A stretch of DNA of 11,496 bases, from positions 1 to 11,496 of the forward strand of contig SLST01000597.1 in assembly GCA_007130265.1 (NCBI GenBank), read 5' to 3'. The translations under genes were made by a program, and so were the position numbers. Source of the stretch: Spirochaetales bacterium (lineage in GTDB: Bacteria > Spirochaetota > Spirochaetia > DSM-27196 > SLST01). The first letter of the stretch is position 1; every line of letters starts with the position of its first letter. Under the pieces are notes generated by a model. The model had not been told where the DNA came from, searched no databases, and saw only the letters and a list, made by a program, of their open reading frames with translations. Below, one piece after another: positions 1-5,634 of the stretch.

Positions 1-79
1 CGTGCCGGTACTCCGCCGCTTCGAGCGGCGGGGTGCGACGGTGCTCGCCCACCGTGAACTTGATCGTACCTTCAGCCAC
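1..79 (-). CDS. Probable class II aldolase/adducin-family protein, N-terminus only (cut by window edge)
   Basis: Only the first 26 codons lie in the window. The GTG start at 79-77 sits inside the end of mtnA: the sequence GTGGCTGA contains both this start and the mtnA stop, an 8-base overlap. A GAGGAG Shine-Dalgarno at 86-91, six bases upstream, supports the start and suggests translational coupling. The peptide begins (M)AEGTIKFTVGEHRR. Many class II aldolase/adducin-family proteins begin with a similar EG-x-IKF segment, and such enzymes accompany mtnA either as MtnB (methylthioribulose-1-phosphate dehydratase) or as the aldolase of the DHAP shunt. The call rests on a short N-terminal resemblance plus gene context. 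No metal-binding or catalytic residues are visible, so the two options cannot be separated. Confidence 0.4.
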   Translation of the reverse strand, partial: MAEGTIKFTVGEHRRTPPLEAAEYRH

Positions 80-1178
80 GGTTCGCTCCTCGAAGCCCTT
101 CGGCGAGATGATGGGCGTCGAAAACGCCTCGTTCGGTAACGTACCCGGTGACCAGACGCGCGGGCGTCACGTCGAAGGCGTAGTTCGCCGCCGCCGTGCC
201 GTCCGCGTAGAGCCGCACCCGCGACTCGCGCTCACCGTCGTAGCCGCGGACCTCGAGCACCTCGTCGGCATTTCGCTCCTCGATGGGGATGGCACCGACA
301 CCGCGCTCCATCGACGGGTCGAAGGTCGACGAGGGGAGTGCGACGTAGAAGGGAACCTCGTTGTCCATCGCGGAGAGCGCCTTCAGGTAGGTGCCGATCT
401 TGTTGGCCACATCGCCGTTTCGTGCCGTGCGGTCGGTGCCCACGAGGACGAGGTCAACCTTGCCATGCTGCATGAGGTGACCTCCGGCATTGTCGCAGAC
501 CACCGTGTTCGCTACACCGTTATGCGTCAGCTCCCAGGAGGTGAGCGCGCCCTGGTTGCGCGGGCGGGTCTCGTCGACCCAGACGTGAAGCGGCAGTCCG
601 CGGCGTGAGGCCTCATAGATCACCGCGGTCACCGTCCCGTGGTCCACGGTCGCGAGCCACCCGGCGTTGCAGTGGGTGAGGACGTTGATCGTGCGACCCG
701 GATTCCGGGCGGCGATGCCGGAAAGGAGATCCGCGCCGTGACGGCCGAGCTCGGCGCAGACGGCCACGTCCTCTTCGGCTATCGCGTCGGCCTGCTCCCG
801 GGCAACGACCACCTTCTCCTCTCGCGAGTCGGCTCCCCTGAGAGCGGCGCGCTGGCGTTCGAGCGCCCATCGCAGGTTGACCGCCGTGGGCCGCGCCGCA
901 TCGAGCTCCGCCATCGCTCCCTCCAGGCCGACGTCGAACCCATCATGGCTTCCGGCGGCGAGCTCCAGGCAGGCGAGATAGACGCCGTACCCGGCGGCCG
1001 CCCCAATGAGCGGAGCGCCGCGCAGGTGCATGTCCCTGATCGCGATCACCATCTCTTTCCAGCCGCGGATCGTCTCTATCTCCACCGCGAAGGGGAGCTT
1101 GCGCTGGTCGATGATCTGAACGGTTTGACCGTCCTCGGCGAGCCAGATGGATCGGTAGTGCGTACCGTCGATGAGCAT
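72..1178 (-). CDS. mtnA: S-methyl-5-thioribose-1-phosphate isomerase (MtnA)
   Basis: A cytoplasmic aldose-ketose isomerase that converts 5-methylthioribose 1-phosphate to 5-methylthioribulose 1-phosphate in methionine salvage; the same family also accepts 5-deoxyribose 1-phosphate. The 368 residues match the family's usual length. Visible motifs are DMHLRGAPLIG (49-59), PTAVNLRWAL (97-106), THCNAG with the presumed catalytic Cys170, VDETRP (201-206), VGTDRTARNGDVANKIGTY (246-264) with the presumed catalytic Asp249, and PSSTFD (282-287). The eIF2B-alpha/beta/delta-related fold is expected. The ATG at 1178 has a GGGAG Shine-Dalgarno five bases upstream. The gene starts 24 bases after the secreted-protein gene and overlaps the downstream aldolase-like gene by 8 bases, so the three are probably one operon. 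Nothing looks broken. Confidence 0.96.
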   Translation of the reverse strand: MLIDGTHYRSIWLAEDGQTVQIIDQRKLPFAVEIETIRGWKEMVIAIRDMHLRGAPLIGAAAGYGVYLACLELAAGSHDGFDVGLEGAMAELDAARPTAVNLRWALERQRAALRGADSREEKVVVAREQADAIAEEDVAVCAELGRHGADLLSGIAARNPGRTINVLTHCNAGWLATVDHGTVTAVIYEASRRGLPLHVWVDETRPRNQGALTSWELTHNGVANTVVCDNAGGHLMQHGKVDLVLVGTDRTARNGDVANKIGTYLKALSAMDNEVPFYVALPSSTFDPSMERGVGAIPIEERNADEVLEVRGYDGERESRVRLYADGTAAANYAFDVTPARLVTGYVTERGVFDAHHLAEGLRGANRG

Positions 1179-1202
1179 GGGATCTCCCGTTCGCCGAACT
1201 GC

Positions 1203-1739
1203 CTACTCGGCCTCGAGTGCCTCGCGAACCCGGTCGTGGCGCGCGCGTACGAGATCGAGCTCCTCGGCCGGGACCGCGAAGAACGAGTCGAGCTCAAGCA
1301 GCATTGCCTTTACCTCTTCGAGCTGTCTGATCGCCGGCTCCTTCTGAGCCGCGGACATGCCCGGGTTCGCCCGTATCTCCTCTATCGCCTCATCGATCTC
1401 AGCGGTCATCCCGGGCGCCTGGGCCTCAGCCTCCACCGTGAGGAAGGCCATCCAACTGTGTCCGGCGACGTAGAAGAAGCGTTCGGGTTCCCATCCGCGA
1501 GATCGCAGGAACGAGTCCGCCTCCATACCCGCGAGTGCACGCATGAACGCCGACGGGTCGGAGACGGAGTCGACCGCCTCGCCCCGCTCCTGCGCCCATG
1601 CGGCGAACTGGGGCCAGTCGTCGAGAAACCTGTCGAGCTCGCTCGCGGTAAACGGCTGCGGATCGTCGACCGCGTGGACCAATCCGCCCGCCGCGAGGAC
1701 AAGCGCCAACACCACGAACCCGACGCGTCTGGTCACCAT
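1203..1739 (-). CDS. Small exported protein of unknown function
   Basis: 178 residues with a typical cleavable signal peptide: MVTRR, then a hydrophobic stretch VGFVVLALVLAAGGLVHA, with likely cleavage after VHA. The mature part is acidic and largely helical, with many Glu/Ala-rich segments and Trp/Phe clusters (DDWPQFAAWAQE, SRGWEPERFFYVAGHSW) and no cysteine pair or recognisable enzyme motif. I do not recognise the family. An ATG five codons upstream (1754) lies on the Shine-Dalgarno itself; the start at 1739 has GGAGGAG at 1746-1752 with a six-base spacer, so it is chosen. It is the first gene of the presumed mtnA operon and probably acts in the periplasm, perhaps in substrate handling, but that is inference from position only. 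Confidence 0.8.
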   Translation of the reverse strand: MVTRRVGFVVLALVLAAGGLVHAVDDPQPFTASELDRFLDDWPQFAAWAQERGEAVDSVSDPSAFMRALAGMEADSFLRSRGWEPERFFYVAGHSWMAFLTVEAEAQAPGMTAEIDEAIEEIRANPGMSAAQKEPAIRQLEEVKAMLLELDSFFAVPAEELDLVRARHDRVREALEAE

Positions 1740-1745
1740 GGCAAT

Positions 1746-1752
1746 CTCCTCC
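1746..1752 (-). promoter_or_regulatory. Shine-Dalgarno deciding the start of the exported protein
   Basis: GGAGGAG on the minus strand, six bases before the ATG at 1739. It overlaps an upstream in-frame ATG at 1754, which therefore cannot use it and is rejected as the start. Confidence 0.7.
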
Positions 1753-1774
1753 ATCGTTCTTCGTCTTGATGAGA

Positions 1775-1802
1775 AGTGTACCGCTGCGGCCGAAGATTAC
1801 AA
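1775..1802 (-). promoter_or_regulatory. Candidate sigma-70-type promoter of the secreted protein-mtnA operon
   Basis: On the minus strand, TTGTAA (1797-1802) and TACACT (1775-1780) are separated by 16 bases. Each matches the consensus at four of six positions. The implied start near 1768 would give a leader of roughly 30 bases containing the GGAGGAG ribosome-binding site. This was found by eye and not tested. Confidence 0.4.
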
Positions 1803-1814
1803 GGGTACGCCCAT

Positions 1815-2101
1815 CGCCGCATGCAGGACGTCCGCGCTTCCCCGGCGACATCCATGTCATAGTCGGATCAGACGAGCGGAATGCTCGCAGCATCCTCAGT
1901 GCTCTGGAGGAGTTCGGGTTCTCGTGGGTTGGTCTCTCGGTGCCGGACGGCACTCAGCCCAACCATTTCGTGCAGCTCGGCGTGCCCCAGTGAGGATAGG
2001 CATCCTTACCCGCACAGCAGGCGTGAGCTACTCATCCGGAACAGGCGCGCAAAGGTCGTGCCGAGGACCTGGCGGATCTCGAACGTCTCTCTTCTGGATG
2101 A
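1815..2101 (+). pseudogene. Decayed minimal nucleotidyltransferase (frameshifted, internally deleted)
   Basis: Pieces of one protein family appear in order but in different frames. From about 1815 to 1990, frame 2 encodes GRPRFPGDIHVIVGSDERNA and then ALEEFGF and QLGVP. From 1993, frame 1 gives RIGILTRTAGVSY. From about 2028, frame 0 gives ELLIRNRRAK. From 2054, frame 2 gives GRAEDLADLERL, ending at a TGA at 2099-2101. These match the order GRPR-x-T-x-DID, LGVPP-x-RID-x-LT, and (L)I-x-NKRA-x-GR-x-x-DLADLE known from short stand-alone nucleotidyltransferase-fold proteins, often linked to toxin-antitoxin-like modules. The N-terminal part with the GGYA-type segment is missing, and about 25-30 residues between the SGV and LIRNKRA motifs appear deleted. 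At least three frame changes are needed, so the gene is dead. Confidence 0.7.
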
Positions 2102-2156
2102 GCAGAATACCGAACTCTTTCGGCGCGGATGCGCACCCGCGTTCCCGCGCAGGCCG

Positions 2157-2185
2157 TTTACCGGGATGTCCGCTCGTGGTAGAAC
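2157..2185 (+). promoter_or_regulatory. Candidate promoter giving a leaderless GNAT mRNA
   Basis: TTTACC (2157-2162), a 17-base spacer and TAGAAC (2180-2185) lie so that the -10-like element ends 7 bases before the ATG at 2193. Transcription would begin at about the A of the start codon. No Shine-Dalgarno is visible in front of this ATG, which fits a leaderless message. Confidence 0.45.
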
Positions 2186-2192
2186 CCTCTGT

Positions 2193-3191
2193 ATGAGTGT
2201 CCTCACGGTTACATCGCGTCCCGCGCGCAGGGACGACGCTGAGCGCATCGTCTCGCTGATCAACCGGGAGTCGAAGGCCGTCTCCGGCGAGGAGCTCGTG
2301 ACGTCCGCGGACCTCGAGCGCGAGTGGAACCAGGCGGAGTTCCGCATCGACGATGAGACGCGGGTCCTCGAGACTCCCGACGGGCGGATCGTGGGGTACG
2401 CCGACTACACGAACCGAAGCGCACCGTACGTCCGGCCGCACGGATTCTGCTCGATCGACCCTGACCTGGGGACACAGGTCCCGGCGGACCTCATGACCGG
2501 GTGGCTCGTCTCGCGGGCCTATGCGGACGTCGGACTCGCGCCCGGGGATGCCCGTGTCACGCTGCTGGCCGGAGCGAACGAGAAGAACGCGGTCCTCGTC
2601 GACGCATGGACCCGGGCGGGATTCGCCGCGAGCCGCCACTTCGTCCAGATGCGGATTACGCTCGACCGGCGACCCGAGGCCCCGGATATCCCGGCCGGCT
2701 ACGCGCTGCGCGCGCTTCGCCCCGGCGAGGGGCGCGCGCTGTTCGACGTACTCGCGCATGCGTTCCGCGACCACTATGGCTTCGTCGACCCGGCGAAGCC
2801 CGACGAGGAGTTCGAGCGCTGGAAGCGCAACGTACTCGAACCCGACGACTTCGACCCCGACCTCGTGATCGTGGCGGCTTCCGCGGACGGGTCGATCGTT
2901 GGAGGATCGGTCTGCAGACCCAGCTACGGAGCGCACCTCGATATGGGATGGGTGAGCATACTCGGCGTGGAGGCCGCGCACCGCAAGCGAAGGCTCGGCG
3001 AGTCGCTCCTGCGCCGCTCGCTCGGGGTATTCTACGAGAAGGGGAAGAAACACGCCGGACTCGGCGTCGACTCGGAGAGCCTGACCAACGCAACGCGCCT
3101 CTACGAGAAGTGCGGCATGCAGACGAGCCGCGTCTACCTCCAGATGGAACGTCTCATCCGCGACGGACGCGAGCTCGCGAACACGGGGTGA
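2193..3191 (+). CDS. Tandem-domain GNAT N-acetyltransferase
   Basis: 332 residues forming two GCN5-related acetyltransferase repeats, roughly 1-155 and 165-325. The first repeat carries RPARRDDAERIVSLIN and GRIVGYADY. The second carries RALRPGEGRALFDVLAHAF, ADGSIVGGSV, the acetyl-CoA loop region WVSILGVEAAHRKRRLGESL, and the closing LGVDSESLTNATRLYEKCGM, typical of GNAT strand 5/helix 4. In the CoA loop the usual R-x-x-G-x-G/A reads RKRRLG, with Arg in place of the first Gly. Tandem GNATs include mycothiol synthase-like enzymes and many of unknown substrate; the target here cannot be named. The start at 2193 is preferred for its promoter geometry, but an in-frame ATG at 2166 exists, and neither has a clear Shine-Dalgarno. 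The gene stands alone between remnants. Confidence 0.9.
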   Translation: MSVLTVTSRPARRDDAERIVSLINRESKAVSGEELVTSADLEREWNQAEFRIDDETRVLETPDGRIVGYADYTNRSAPYVRPHGFCSIDPDLGTQVPADLMTGWLVSRAYADVGLAPGDARVTLLAGANEKNAVLVDAWTRAGFAASRHFVQMRITLDRRPEAPDIPAGYALRALRPGEGRALFDVLAHAFRDHYGFVDPAKPDEEFERWKRNVLEPDDFDPDLVIVAASADGSIVGGSVCRPSYGAHLDMGWVSILGVEAAHRKRRLGESLLRRSLGVFYEKGKKHAGLGVDSESLTNATRLYEKCGMQTSRVYLQMERLIRDGRELANTG

Positions 3192-3368
3192 ACGGGAGGG
3201 CGGTATCTCCTTTGGCGTGCTCGCGGCGATCCTGAAGAGCCACAGAGCGGAAAAGGTCACCCAGACACCCATGACGAACTATCGCACGAACGTCGTGACG
3301 GAACGCAACGACCCGTCCTCCTGGGTGAAGCCCCGCAGGACTCCGAGGCCCACTACCGCTTTGATCAC
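3192..3368 (-). pseudogene. Remnant of a small membrane protein on the minus strand
   Basis: Reading the minus strand from a GTG at 3368 gives hydrophobic, coding-like sequence: VIKAVVGLGVLRGF, TQEDGSLRSVTTFVR, an in-frame TAG at 3281-3279, then FVMGVWVTFSALWLFRIA and a short tail that runs into the GNAT 3' end. Most third codon positions are G or C, as in the real genes nearby, and the two hydrophobic segments resemble membrane helices. The internal stop and lack of a start or end suggest a dead fragment. The family is not recognised. Its 5' limit coincides with the left end of the duplicated block at 3371, as if two fragments had been joined there. Confidence 0.4.
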
Positions 3369-3731
3369 GTGCGGTTGGCCGGATGTACGAGAGCCTCTGC
3401 AGCATCCTCGACCGACTCGCGAGACGTGGCCGATTCGCCCACATTCGCCACTACTCGGGTTTCAACGGCGAGGAGTTCGAGCGCGACGAGCTCGACCACC
3501 TTTCCGACATCGCTGGCGAGTTCGGCGAGCACAGCCGCAAGCCATTCTCCATGTTCTCCGCCTCAAGCGGTACTATGGGGTCATCATCGCCCGCAAGTGT
3601 TCACGATCCCGAAGGCGCCGCGACGTTTCTCACGCCTCGATCGGCGGCTGTCGGCCGAGGTGCCCTGTGTGATCTATGTGATGATCGCGGAGTTCTACAG
3701 GCTGCGCCGGCAGACCGCTTTTGGGTGGGAT
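3369..3731 (+). pseudogene. Frameshifted ORF of unknown family, partial relative of the 4739 ORF
   Basis: Coding-like sequence passes through three frames. In frame 2 it reads AVGRMYESLCSILDRLARR (from about 3369), EEFERDELDHL and SDIAGEFGEHSRKPF. In frame 1 (3541-3597) it reads AILHVLRLKRYYGVIIARK. In frame 0 (3600-3731) it reads FTIPKAPRRFSRLDRRLSAE, then PCVIYVMIAEFYRLRRQ. G/C-ending codons dominate each segment in its own frame, which suggests one gene (or two) broken by two frameshifts. The first segment matches the C-terminal half of the 65-residue ORF at 4739-4936 in two blocks. I do not recognise the protein. A TGA in this frame just upstream of the shared block shows that the N-terminal part is missing. 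Confidence 0.4.
3371..3501 (+). repeat. Degenerate duplicate block A (pair with 4844-4932)
   Basis: Positions 3371-3420 match 4844-4893 at 44 of 50 bases by hand count, and 3470-3501 match 4901-4932 at 27 of 32. The 49 bases between the blocks here compare with 7 in the other copy, a difference of 42 bases that keeps the frame. Most differences fall at third codon positions. Confidence 0.7.
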
Positions 3732-3910
3732 CATCGCAGCACATCAGACCCTCGGCGATCAGCGGCGTCGCGAACCCCGGCGGACATCATGGTCGGCTGA
3801 GTCCGAAAGGGCACGAGTACTCCTGCGACTCGGTGCTTCTGCGGAACGGGTCCGATTCTGGATACGGGAAGTGCTTGCAGCCGGTCGCGTAATTTACTAT
3901 AAAACTTGTC
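3732..3910 (+). other. Noncoding or decayed spacer upstream of the hemerythrin gene
   Basis: No convincing gene is visible. Two frames stay open in parts (for example ERVRFWIREVLAAGRVIYY in frame 1) but have no start signal or recognisable motif. The last 36 bases become clearly AT-richer and hold the candidate promoter of the next gene. Confidence 0.35.
3875..3903 (+). promoter_or_regulatory. Candidate promoter giving a leaderless hemerythrin mRNA
   Basis: TTGCAG (3875-3880), a 17-base spacer and TATAAA (3898-3903; five of six matches to the -10 consensus) lie in the only markedly AT-rich patch of the neighbourhood. The -10 ends 7 bases before the ATG at 3911 and no Shine-Dalgarno is present, so transcription probably starts at or next to the start codon. 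An overlapping TACTAT at 3895-3900 is an alternative -10. Confidence 0.55.
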
Positions 3911-4615
3911 ATGAAAACGAGAGAAGATCTGCTCTTTGGTGACCTGCGTCGCATCCACCAAGCGATTACTCGCGCGTTGGAGACCTCCGGTACGCGCTTT
4001 GATCAAGTCGTCGAGGCGAAGGAGGACGACGACGCTACCTACCTCGGGTTGGCACTCTATCTGAAGACACTGTTTGAGTTGTTCGTCTCCCACCATCACG
4101 GTGAGGATACGATCGGGTTCCCGGCTCTTGAGGCCCGCAGCAAGGAGTTCGACCTCGAGCCCCTCAGGCAGGATCATCACAGGATGCACCCGCTGTTGGT
4201 CGAAGGCAAGCAACTCGCTGAGAAGATTCTGAGGCGGACATCGACGGTATCGCCGGACGACGACGCGCGCCTGCGCGAGATCATCGTGCAACTATCCAGA
4301 CTGTGGACGGCGCACGTAGGACCGGAAGAGACCTGCTTCTCGTGTGAGCTTGCCATGACGTGTCTGACCGCCGGCGAGCGGGACCGCCTTACACACGAGC
4401 TCAGTCGCCATGGCCAGCAGGCCCTCAAGCCGATGTCACGGTTCGCTGCGTTCATCTACTACCATCTCGATCAGGACGATCAGGCTGCGTTCGTGAAACC
4501 AATCCCCGGCTTCGTGGCTCGCTTCCTGATCGCGATCGTCTGGAAGGGTTCGTGGAAGCCGATGGCGCCGTTCCTTCTGCAGGAAGCTGCCCCAGGAACC
4601 GGCTTGCGAGTGTGA
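3911..4615 (+). CDS. Hemerythrin (HHE cation-binding) domain protein
   Basis: 234 residues. An N-terminal four-helix hemerythrin-like domain (about 5-165) shows the expected ligand pattern for a non-heme di-iron site: His16 in RRIHQAI, the HHHGED run (61-66), DHHRMH with His89, His90 and His93, and HVGPEE with His135 and Glu139/140. Exact assignment of the five to seven ligands needs a model. The C-terminal 70 residues (FAAFIYYHLD, IPGFVARFLIAIVWKGSW) are more hydrophobic and resemble tails of HHE-domain proteins that respond to oxygen, nitric oxide or metals. Three cysteines (Cys142, Cys145, Cys151) follow the last ligand helix. No signal peptide, so cytoplasmic. It stands alone with its own promoter. 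The specific role (O2/NO binding, iron storage or stress sensing) cannot be told. Confidence 0.88.
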   Translation: MKTREDLLFGDLRRIHQAITRALETSGTRFDQVVEAKEDDDATYLGLALYLKTLFELFVSHHHGEDTIGFPALEARSKEFDLEPLRQDHHRMHPLLVEGKQLAEKILRRTSTVSPDDDARLREIIVQLSRLWTAHVGPEETCFSCELAMTCLTAGERDRLTHELSRHGQQALKPMSRFAAFIYYHLDQDDQAAFVKPIPGFVARFLIAIVWKGSWKPMAPFLLQEAAPGTGLRV

Positions 4616-4636
4616 GCGCCGACCGATTCGCAGGCT

Positions 4637-4653
4637 CGGCCCCGGGAGGGCTG
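4637..4653 (+). terminator. Possible hairpin after the hemerythrin gene
   Basis: CGGCCC (4637-4642) can pair with GGGCTG (4648-4653) with one G-U pair around a five-base loop, 21 bases after the hemerythrin stop. No T-run follows, so it is at best a weak intrinsic terminator. Confidence 0.22.
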
Positions 4654-4738
4654 GTAGCGCCACGCGTCCGCCCTGAAGACTCCCCTTGCCGTTGCTCCTG
4701 GGGTCGCCACGTGCTACGCTCGGCCGGAGGACGCTGCT

Positions 4739-4936
4739 GTGAACCGGAAACTGACTCAGACACGGGATCGCATGGTTGCCGCGCTTACCCGTGCCCTCGA
4801 GCTTCAGATGCGGCTGCTCCATTCGAGCGAGGCCGACCCGGCTGCGGTTGGTCGGATGCACGAGAGTTTCTCCAGCATCCTTGACCGACTCGCCAACCGG
4901 GAGGAGTTCGAACGAGTCGAGCTCGATCAGCTGTAA
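4739..4936 (+). CDS. Small helical protein of unknown function (65 aa), possibly truncated
   Basis: GTG start at 4739 with GGAGG at 4726-4730, eight bases upstream, so the start is well placed. The product begins MNRKLTQTRDRMVAALTRAL and looks wholly alpha-helical and charged, with no membrane segment or known motif. Its C-terminal part, VGRMHESFSSILDRLANREE followed by FERVELDQL, closely resembles the first segment of the broken ORF at 3369-3500, which carries 14 extra codons between the two matching blocks and continues past the point where this ORF stops. This copy may therefore be a truncated paralog rather than a complete gene. No function can be assigned; a small DNA- or protein-binding helical bundle is possible but unproven. 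Confidence 0.5.
   Translation: MNRKLTQTRDRMVAALTRALELQMRLLHSSEADPAAVGRMHESFSSILDRLANREEFERVELDQL
4844..4932 (+). repeat. Degenerate duplicate block B (pair with 3371-3501)
   Basis: Second copy of the two-block repeat, lying inside the 65-residue ORF at 4739-4936. It lacks 42 bases (14 codons) relative to block A. The ORF ends four bases beyond the last matching base. Confidence 0.7.
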
Positions 4937-5016
4937 TGATGCATCTGTGAGCGCCCAAGTGGGCCAGACCGTTCGTACCGAGTCCGGAACCGGATCCGCA
5001 CCAGGGCTCGAGTTAG

Positions 5017-5482
5017 AAGCTGCGGGCGATCCGGATCCCGGCAACGGCGCTTCGACGGATCAAGGCGCAGGTGATGATCGAGCGACTGCGGCATGAGGAG
5101 CGTTACAACGAAGATGCTCTTGCGGTTGCGGTTCTCAGAGTCAAGGAGTGGCTGGCGACGCATCCTCAGGCGCGCTGGACGTCGCTTCACTCGCGTCCGG
5201 AGGAAGGTCTTTCAGCCGACCCGCACGAGCCGGGAATCGAGGCCTATGCCGTCGGTGGCGCTCGTAGTGGTCTCGGCCACTGCGGAACCGTTCGGCGCAG
5301 CCTGGGTCGCGCTCTCTGAACTCTCCGTAACGCCCGTCGAGGGCCTTGCGGACCTCACCAAACGGCTCGAATCCCCAGAGGAGCACCTCGCGCTCGTCAG
5401 CCTGACGACTGCGCGCGATAGACCCGTGAGCGTCGAATCGTCGGCGCACGATGAGCTTCTGCGGATCGCAGAGTCATTGTAG
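5017..5482 (+). pseudogene. Coding-like remnant of unknown family, probably frameshifted
   Basis: Frame 1 is open from a TAG at 5014-5016 and reads KLRAIRIPATALRRIKAQ, then MIERLRHEERYNEDALAVAV and LRVKEWLATHPQARW, with codon use like the real genes, up to about 5240. From an ATG at 5246, frame 2 takes over with MPSVALVVVSATAEPFGAAW and ends TARDRPVSVESSAHDELL...AESL at a TAG (5480-5482). This looks like one gene with a frame change near 5240. Alternatively, the second part could be a separate 78-residue gene, although its upstream GAGG lies only three bases from the ATG. No promoter, domain or family is recognised. Confidence 0.35.
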
Positions 5483-5634
5483 GCGATCCGAGGGGTCCTG
5501 GGCTCAGCGGATTACGCCGGAGACGGCAGGCCAGACCCACTTACCGTCTTGCGGACAGACGGACTAACGAGCTGCAGCGGCTGGTGGAAGAGCGAAGCAG
5601 GTCCGACGCGAATCTACCCGCTGCCGCCGTCTGA
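5483..5634 (+). other. Spacer with a possible gene tail, overlapping the 3' end of the AAC(3)-like gene
   Basis: One plus-strand frame (about 5535-5634) reads PTYRLADRRTNELQRLVEER and a short alanine-rich end before TGA at 5632-5634. It resembles a helical C-terminus with no start in view. It overlaps the last 21 bases of the convergent minus-strand acetyltransferase gene, so part of it may be chance. Nothing else is seen here. Confidence 0.2.

Noticed and set aside
639..1769. Long plus-strand open frame (about 376 codons) covering mtnA and the secreted-protein gene
   Set aside because: It is antisense to well-supported genes, is rich in Arg/Gly/Leu with no recognisable motif, and is a typical mirror frame in GC-rich DNA.
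2028..3272. Long minus-strand open frame (about 414 codons) opposite the GNAT gene
   Set aside because: Antisense to a clear GNAT protein, without motifs. Only its first part (beyond 3191) looks coding, and that is reported as a membrane-protein remnant.
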